Positions 42,947 through 48,312 of a DNA stretch of 48,312 bases are shown here, one piece after another. Location: assembly GCA_017415005.1 (NCBI GenBank), contig JAFQJK010000009.1:1-48312 (forward strand), read 5' to 3'. The notes under the pieces are model-generated. The model was not told where the DNA came from, ran no database searches, and saw nothing but the letters and a program-made list of their open reading frames with translations. Position 1 is the stretch's first letter. Every line of letters starts with the position of its first letter. The translations under genes and the position numbers were made by a program. This DNA is from Rikenellaceae bacterium. Its GTDB lineage: Bacteria > Bacteroidota > Bacteroidia > Bacteroidales > Rikenellaceae.

Positions 42947-45733
42947 ATGAGAAAGATCTGCGCAGCGGTGATCCTGCTGCTATGCGCCCAGACGGCGCTC
43001 GGGCAGCAAGTCAGCGGCTACGTCTACAGCACCGGCACCGATGAGGCGCTGGCGGGCGTTGACGTCTACTACGAAGACAAGGAGGGCGTCGCCCGCGGCG
43101 TCTCGACCGATATCAAGGGCTTCTATGAGCTGTCCGTCCCCGAGGGCGGCGTGACGCTCACCTACAGCCTGCTGGGTTACGAGACCGAGACATGCCCGCT
43201 CGTGGTGGGCCGCAACCAGAGTATCACGCAGACGATGTACCTCTCGCCCTCGACCGAGGTGCTGGATGACGTGGTGGTCAGCGTAGGCCGCTACGAGCAG
43301 AAGCTGAGCGACATCACCGTCTCGATGGACCTCATCAAAGCCGCGGACATCAACCGCCAGAACCCCAAGAACCTCTCGGTGATGCTCAATACGCTGCCGG
43401 GCGTCGACGTCAACGACAAGCAGCCCTCGATCCGCGGCGGCAGCGGCTGGACCTACGGCGTAGGCAGCCGCAGCCTGATCCTGGTCGACGGCATGTCGGT
43501 GCTCACCCCGGGTGTGGGCGAGATCAACTGGAACACGATCCCCATGGAGAACGTCGAGCAGGTCGAAGTCATCAAGGGCGCCTCGTCGGTGCTCTACGGC
43601 TCGTCGGCTCTCAACGGGCTGATCAATGTGCGCACCAAACGCCCGGGCCTGGCGCCGAGCACGCGGATCAACACCTATCTGGGTATCTACGGCAATCCCA
43701 AGGACCGCGGCTACATTTGGTGGGACCGCGACTTCTGGCGGGAGGGCAAGTACAAGGTCAAGCCCCTGCTTCGCAGCAGCGTCTTCTCGGGCATCCGCAA
43801 CCCGATCTACACCGGGCTCGACTTCTCGCACGCGCGCCGCATCGGCAACTGGGACGTCTCGGGCGGCCTCAACCTGTTCACCGACGAAGGCTACCGCAGC
43901 GGCGACTACAACCAGCGCATCCGCGTGGGCGGCAACGTCACCTACCACGATCCGAAGGTCAGGTACCTCGATTACGGCCTGAACGTCAACTTCCTGTCGA
44001 ACAACTACGGCGGCTTTTTCATCTGGCGCTCGCCCGACCAGCCCTACCTGCAGTCGCCGCTGGCCAACATGGGCCGCCAGGGCAACTCGTTCTACGTCGA
44101 TCCGTTCCTCAACTACACCAACCCCGACAAGAACACGACGTACCGCATCAAGGGACGCATCTACTACAAGTCGGACAACATCGTCTCGCATCCCACCGAC
44201 AAGTCGATCTTCGAGATCGCCGACAACATGGGGTTCAACTATAACTCGATCGGCGAGATCGCCGGCATCGTCCAGAATCCCGGACAACTGCTCCCCACGC
44301 TGCTCCCGCCCCTGCTCTCGGGCAACATCAACGCCATCGCCGACGCGGTGATCGGCCTGGGCAACAAGTTCTTCCCCAAAGCCACCCCGGCCGACTACGT
44401 CGATCTGATCTCATGGGTGATGGGACGCACGCCGCTGCCGACGAACACCGAGGAGCTGGTCCCCTGGCTGCTCAGCTCGGGATCGCCCAAGTCCAACAGC
44501 ACGAAGGCCGACAACACGGCCTCATACTACCTCGACTACCAGTACAGCAAGAAGTTCCGCACGGCGCAGATCACCGCCGGCGCGACTTACGACCACGTCC
44601 AGGCCCGTTCGAACGTGGCCGGCGAGCACAGCAGCGACAACCTGGCCGCCTACTTCCAGTACGACGACCGCTTCCGGGACCGCCTGGGCCTCTCGCTGGG
44701 CATGCGCCTCGAGTACTACCGCGTCGACTCGCACCTGCGCGAAGCCGAGACCCGCATCTTCGGGCTCAACGCGCCGGTCAAGCCGATCTTCCGCGGCGGC
44801 CTCAACTACAAGCTCGGCGAGTACAGCTACCTGCGCGCCTCCGTGGGCCAGGGCTACCGCTACCCGTCGATCGTCGAGAAGTTCATCTTCAAGGATATCG
44901 GCGGCGTAGGCGCCTACCCCAACCCCAACCTCAAGGCCGAGTCGGGCTACAATGCCGAGATCGGGCTCAAACAAGGCTACAAGCTCGGCCCGTTCAAAGG
45001 CTACCTCGACGTGGCCGCCTTCTACTCCGAGTACAAGGACATGATCGAGTTCCGCTTCGGCCTGTTCGATAACAAGACCTACGCATATATCGACAACCTG
45101 GGGACGGTGATCCGGATGGCGCTCGACGGGCAGATGCCCGGCATCGGCGCGCAATTCGTCAATGTCGACAAAGCCCGCATCTACGGCGTCGACCTCTCGG
45201 TCAACGGCATGTGCGACATCCACACCGGGCTCAAGCTCACCTACAACCTCGGCTATGTCTATATCCAGCCCGAGGACCTGGGCTACAAGAAGCGCAACGA
45301 AGCGGAGGCCGGTTACACCGACCCGCTCCAGCTCAAATCGAAGTCCAACACCTCGCGCTACCTCAAGTACCGGCAGAAACACTCGGTCAAAGGGGTGATC
45401 GACCTGCAGTGGAAGCGATTCAACCTCGGCACCAACCTGATGTGGAAGAGCAAGACGCTGGCCGTCGACTACTTCATGGTCGACGAGCGGCCCAAAGCCC
45501 AGCCCGACGCGATGGACTACGTGCGCAGCCTGATCTTCGGCGACCTGAACGGATACTGGGAACGCCACAACAAAGGGTTCTTCACGATGGACCTGCGCCT
45601 CGGCGTACAGGCCACGCGCAACATCCACTTCCAGCTGCTCATCAACAATCTGCTCAACAAGGAGTACAGCATGCGCCCGATGGACGTCTCCGCGCCGCGC
45701 ACCTTCGTCGTACAGGCCAACCTGTCGTTCTAA
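42947..45733 (+). CDS. TonB-dependent outer-membrane receptor
   Basis: A 928-residue outer-membrane transporter driven by TonB-ExbBD. Signal peptide MRKICAAVILLLCAQTALGQ; a carboxypeptidase-regulatory-like domain (about 21-105: VSGYVYSTGTDEALAGVDVY); plug domain (about 120-230: NPKNLSVMLNTLPGVDVNDK, SIRGGSGWTYGVGSRSLILV, ENVEQVEVIKGASSVLYGSS); then a 22-strand barrel with the C-terminus FVVQANLSF. No SusD partner follows, so it is more like a siderophore, cobalamin or metal-chelate receptor than a glycan importer; the ligand is not readable. Co-transcribed with the lipoprotein 12 bases downstream. Confidence 0.93.
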   Translation: MRKICAAVILLLCAQTALGQQVSGYVYSTGTDEALAGVDVYYEDKEGVARGVSTDIKGFYELSVPEGGVTLTYSLLGYETETCPLVVGRNQSITQTMYLSPSTEVLDDVVVSVGRYEQKLSDITVSMDLIKAADINRQNPKNLSVMLNTLPGVDVNDKQPSIRGGSGWTYGVGSRSLILVDGMSVLTPGVGEINWNTIPMENVEQVEVIKGASSVLYGSSALNGLINVRTKRPGLAPSTRINTYLGIYGNPKDRGYIWWDRDFWREGKYKVKPLLRSSVFSGIRNPIYTGLDFSHARRIGNWDVSGGLNLFTDEGYRSGDYNQRIRVGGNVTYHDPKVRYLDYGLNVNFLSNNYGGFFIWRSPDQPYLQSPLANMGRQGNSFYVDPFLNYTNPDKNTTYRIKGRIYYKSDNIVSHPTDKSIFEIADNMGFNYNSIGEIAGIVQNPGQLLPTLLPPLLSGNINAIADAVIGLGNKFFPKATPADYVDLISWVMGRTPLPTNTEELVPWLLSSGSPKSNSTKADNTASYYLDYQYSKKFRTAQITAGATYDHVQARSNVAGEHSSDNLAAYFQYDDRFRDRLGLSLGMRLEYYRVDSHLREAETRIFGLNAPVKPIFRGGLNYKLGEYSYLRASVGQGYRYPSIVEKFIFKDIGGVGAYPNPNLKAESGYNAEIGLKQGYKLGPFKGYLDVAAFYSEYKDMIEFRFGLFDNKTYAYIDNLGTVIRMALDGQMPGIGAQFVNVDKARIYGVDLSVNGMCDIHTGLKLTYNLGYVYIQPEDLGYKKRNEAEAGYTDPLQLKSKSNTSRYLKYRQKHSVKGVIDLQWKRFNLGTNLMWKSKTLAVDYFMVDERPKAQPDAMDYVRSLIFGDLNGYWERHNKGFFTMDLRLGVQATRNIHFQLLINNLLNKEYSMRPMDVSAPRTFVVQANLSF

Positions 45734-45745
45734 CGCTTAACGAAC

Positions 45746-46840
45746 ATGAAAAAAATACTGAGATACCTTCCGCTGCTTCTCGCCGCCGCGTCGCTCGCGA
45801 CGGCCTGCAACGACAGCGACCCCGTGCCGGGCCCCTACGACGCGATCAATGGCTACTACCGCAGCACGAGCACCACGCATACGCTCGACCTGACCTACAG
45901 CGGCAGCGCGCTACCCGGCAAGCAGGTGGCTTTTTTCACCGCCGACGGCAAGACCGCCGAGCTCACGTTCACGGACGTCGTTCCCGGCGAGCCCGACCTC
46001 GAGTTCCGGAACGTCGCGCTCCGCGGCACCGGTGGATCCTACACCTTCGGCGGCACCGACAGCCGCGGGGGCCGCGAGCTGCGCTACACGGGCAGCATCG
46101 AGGCCGGACGCCTCGCGCTGAGCGTCGAGGTCACGATGCCCGCGACGCCGTTCCTCGGCACGTGGGACCTCGCCCGGGAAGGCTCCGGGACGGATGGACC
46201 GACCTTCCTCGTCTGGGAGTCGAGCGTTGCGCTCGACCTGTTCGGCTCACCGGTACCGATCAGCACGATGATGCCCCTCCTGACCCAACTGACCAATAAG
46301 ATCCTGCCGCAGGTATTGCAAAGCGTCACCTTCCTTGCCGACGGCAACATCACCGCCACCTTCTCGAAGGCCGGGATCGACCTCACGGGCGAGGTGACAC
46401 CCGTGTGGCAGCAGTCTCCGGTCAACATGGCACAATACTACGTGCGCGACGGGGCGATATACGTCATCCTCAACCCCTACCTGATCGTCGGGGCCGCCGC
46501 TGGCGGCACGCCGGGCACGCAAGCCTCAGCGGTCACCACAAGTCCCGTTCCCCCGACCAAAGCCATCGACTTCGGCGAGATCATGGCCCGGCTTCAGCAG
46601 ATCTTTTCACAAGGTATCCCGGTACATTATACGCTCGAAGGCGGCAAAGCGGCCGTCTGGATCGACCAGGAGCCGATCATGCCGTTCGCCGACCTGATCC
46701 CGCTGATCGCCGGGCTGATCCCCGAAGGAGGCAACAAGATGATCTCGGCCCTCCTCGGCCCGATCCTCGAACAAATGCCCGACATCCTGCGCGGAACGAC
46801 TGAGATGAAGATCGGGATCAACCTGCAAAGAGCACAATAG
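45746..46840 (+). CDS. lipoprotein co-transcribed with the TonB receptor
   Basis: A 364-residue secreted lipoprotein (LLLAAASLATACND, Cys at about residue 21). Two parts can be seen: a beta-rich N-terminal part (about 35-140: GYYRSTSTTHTLDLTYSG, VALRGTGGSYTFGGTDSRGG) and a C-terminal part (about 150-364: TPFLGTWDLAREGS, QSVTFLADGNITATFS, GAIYVILNPYLIVG). This resembles Bacteroidetes DUF4925-type lipoproteins, but I hold that name loosely. Because it follows the receptor after 12 bases, it probably helps capture the same ligand at the cell surface or forms a lid on the receptor. Confidence 0.7.
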   Translation: MKKILRYLPLLLAAASLATACNDSDPVPGPYDAINGYYRSTSTTHTLDLTYSGSALPGKQVAFFTADGKTAELTFTDVVPGEPDLEFRNVALRGTGGSYTFGGTDSRGGRELRYTGSIEAGRLALSVEVTMPATPFLGTWDLAREGSGTDGPTFLVWESSVALDLFGSPVPISTMMPLLTQLTNKILPQVLQSVTFLADGNITATFSKAGIDLTGEVTPVWQQSPVNMAQYYVRDGAIYVILNPYLIVGAAAGGTPGTQASAVTTSPVPPTKAIDFGEIMARLQQIFSQGIPVHYTLEGGKAAVWIDQEPIMPFADLIPLIAGLIPEGGNKMISALLGPILEQMPDILRGTTEMKIGINLQRAQ

Positions 46841-46867
46841 CCGGGCAAGAGACCTCCGCAACACTTC

Positions 46868-46901
46868 ATCCGGTCCGGGAAAATCATTTCCCGGACCGGA
46901 T
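46868..46901. terminator. bidirectional terminator between convergent genes
   Basis: ATCCGGTCCGGGAAA and TTTCCCGGACCGGAT are exact complements around ATCA, 27 bases after the lipoprotein stop and 44 bases before the DUF2284 stop. Confidence 0.8.
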
Positions 46902-46945
46902 GTTTGATGTCCCGAACCCGACGCGCCGGCAATAGCACCGCCCGG

Positions 46946-47641
46946 TCAGGCGAACCGAGCCGCAAAGCCCGGCACCGCACTGTCCGACAGGAATCCGCTG
47001 ACAAGCATCAGGTAATCCGGCCGTTGTCCCTCTTCGGGCCACAACAGCGGCACGTGCAACAACTCCGCAGCACTCCCCGCCACATCGAACCCATAGGCTT
47101 CCAGCGACGGACGGACGCTCTCCGGGCGGATGCAGGGCTCACCGCAGGCCCGGGGACAAACCCCGGCCGGGCACCCCGAGCAGGTCCCGGCAAACAAGGC
47201 CCGGCTTCCGGGGTATTGGCGCTCGAGCGCCAGCAACCGGAAATCCAACCGGCTGCGCACCGCAGCCAGCACGCGCTCCGCCCATTCCCCCGCCGGGAGA
47301 CCCTTCTGATCGTCCCCGGCCCCCGGGAACGCCTTCCACGCAGGAACCTCAGCCCCGCCCGGCACACCGCCCGGAATGCCCGGTCCCGGTCTTCCCGACA
47401 CATTCGCTACTCCGCCATCGCTCCCGGTCACCACGATCTGCACCCCCAGCAGGTGAATGTAGCGATACCCGGCGATCCGTTCCGCCGGATCGTACTCATA
47501 GGGCGGACAGGCCCAGCAGTTGCCGTAACGCGGGCACGCCTCGCACAACGGCAGGAAACGGGCCGCATCGCGGTAGCGCCCCATGTATTCGTCGGCCGAC
47601 AGCAGTGCCGTATGGTAAACCAGTCTGTATGTCATCGTCAT
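46946..47641 (-). CDS. DUF2284 predicted metal-binding protein
   Basis: A 231-residue cytoplasmic protein. DUF2284 marks: LCEACPRYGNCWACPPYEYD (about 32-51), and CSGCPAGVCPRACGEPCIRP (about 155-174) followed by PSLEAYGFDV; the Cys clusters suggest Fe-S or zinc binding. Middle part (about 75-115) is Gly/Pro-rich (GRPGPGIPGGVPGGAEVP) and unlike the family. In other bacteria such proteins occur near corrinoid or methyltransferase genes; no such neighbour is present here. Function unknown. Confidence 0.85.
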   Translation of the reverse strand: MTMTYRLVYHTALLSADEYMGRYRDAARFLPLCEACPRYGNCWACPPYEYDPAERIAGYRYIHLLGVQIVVTGSDGGVANVSGRPGPGIPGGVPGGAEVPAWKAFPGAGDDQKGLPAGEWAERVLAAVRSRLDFRLLALERQYPGSRALFAGTCSGCPAGVCPRACGEPCIRPESVRPSLEAYGFDVAGSAAELLHVPLLWPEEGQRPDYLMLVSGFLSDSAVPGFAARFA

Positions 47642-47664
47642 TTATAGAGTGTATCTCAGAAATA

Positions 47665-47787
47665 GCGAAAGTCGGACGGCAAGCCAAACGTGTTTGAGCT
47701 TGTCCGAGGCGTATCCTGACGGAATCAAAGATAGTGAAAGCCGCGAAGCACTGCCAAACTTGCCCGAAACTTTTCCCGGGGCATCCT
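47665..47787 (+). repeat. intergenic repeat, copies B and C in tandem
   Basis: Copy B (47665-47720) reads GCGAAAGTCGGACGGCAAG, spacer, CTTGTCCGAGGCGTATCCTG; copy C (47734-47787) starts GTGAAAGCCGCGAAGCACTG and ends GGGGCATCCT, more decayed. The period is 69 bases. Copy A is at 18601-18660. Confidence 0.6.
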
Positions 47788-48312
47788 ATTTTTCATCAAA
47801 AAATTCCCCGGGGAAAACTCTGCTCCGGAAAGCCCGCGCGTCAAGCCCTACGCCTGTATCCGCCACCGAATGGCATATCTCCGGCACGTGACAGCAAAGC
47901 CACGCCCATGCGCACACCCGCCTCCCGTCCCGCACCATCGCCACCCACGCCCCCTTCCACGCTATGCCGCATACCGGCCGTCCGGCAAGAGACAGGCCGG
48001 CCCACACACAAAAGCAGAGCCCGCCGGCTGGACTTCCGACGGACTCTCCTGGCAAATAACAAATAAACAAGGCAACCTTTTATCACCTTTGGCGTATCCC
48101 CCGCATGCGGCGGACTGGCGGGACGGCCTGCACACAGGGCCGGCCGTCTCCGGAACGATCATCACACAGGCCATATCCGCTCCCCGACATGCCGCAACAC
48201 GTAGCGCGGAACGTCAACGGAGGCATTCCATACCGGATGGCCTCGAAAAACAGGTACGACAGGGGATTTACGGCTAACGATGCAGGCACCTGGCAGCGCC
48301 GAACGAGGATCG
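47788..48312. other. right-end intergenic stretch
   Basis: About 525 bases to the window edge. Open frames exist on both strands but none resembles a known protein. I see no RNA gene or promoter I would trust. Confidence 0.45.

Noticed and set aside
42980-44287. Minus-strand frame of 435 codons rich in Val, Asp and Arg
   Set aside because: Antisense to the TonB receptor; low-complexity composition of a shadow frame.
18600-47790. CRISPR array
   Set aside because: The repeats at 18601 and 47665 are far apart and lack regular spacers; no cas gene is present.
47870-48289. Frames on both strands at the right end
   Set aside because: No motif or start signal; they overlap each other and look random.

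Overview
The window looks like a chromosomal segment from a GC-rich member of the Bacteroidales, most like Alistipes/Rikenellaceae. The evidence is Bacteroidetes-type promoters (TTTG or TTG, then 18-21 bases, then TAnnTTTG) in front of many genes, almost no Shine-Dalgarno sequences, many Bacteroidetes lipoproteins and DUF families, a TonB-dependent receptor with a carboxypeptidase-like N-terminal domain, and high GC in the core genes. The genus is inference; nothing here fixes it.

Left core (1-23500). asnS (cut by the window edge), a lipoprotein, a ppk-ppx-Gate-protein operon for polyphosphate, a DUF4954 protein, a decayed NVEALA/BF3164-type gene pair, a probable operon running leftward (outer-membrane barrel protein, phoH, purC, pepD, lipid kinase), der, an LRR lipoprotein, a GH2-like protein that has lost catalytic residues, rlmH, a decayed rubredoxin-like fragment and a YeiH-type transporter.

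Accessory block (about 23640-31890). Base composition drops visibly and the gene content changes. It holds a protein with a 19-Cys cluster and a C-terminal NlpC/P60-like Cys-His domain, two related secreted proteins behind it that could be immunity proteins, a leftover 5' fragment of the next gene lying between them, an O-antigen ligase-like membrane protein, a transglutaminase/discoidin-type lipoprotein, and, convergent to these, a secreted protein whose C-terminal half is about half identical to eukaryotic ubiquitin. The block ends at a tRNA-Arg(ACG) gene. No integrase is visible.

Right core (31890-48312). tRNA-Arg with its own promoter and terminator, ruvC, lpxD, coaD, glyS, divergent ruvX and def, yqgE, a DUF4185 lipoprotein with InlB-type repeats, a broken ECF sigma gene, a DEAD-box helicase, a TonB-dependent receptor with a co-transcribed lipoprotein, and a DUF2284 metal-binding protein.

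The best candidates for new biology are the secreted ubiquitin-like protein (30482-30859) and the putative effector/tandem-immunity locus (23636-26768). A 123-base direct repeat shows that the second immunity-like gene was inserted or duplicated there by recombination.
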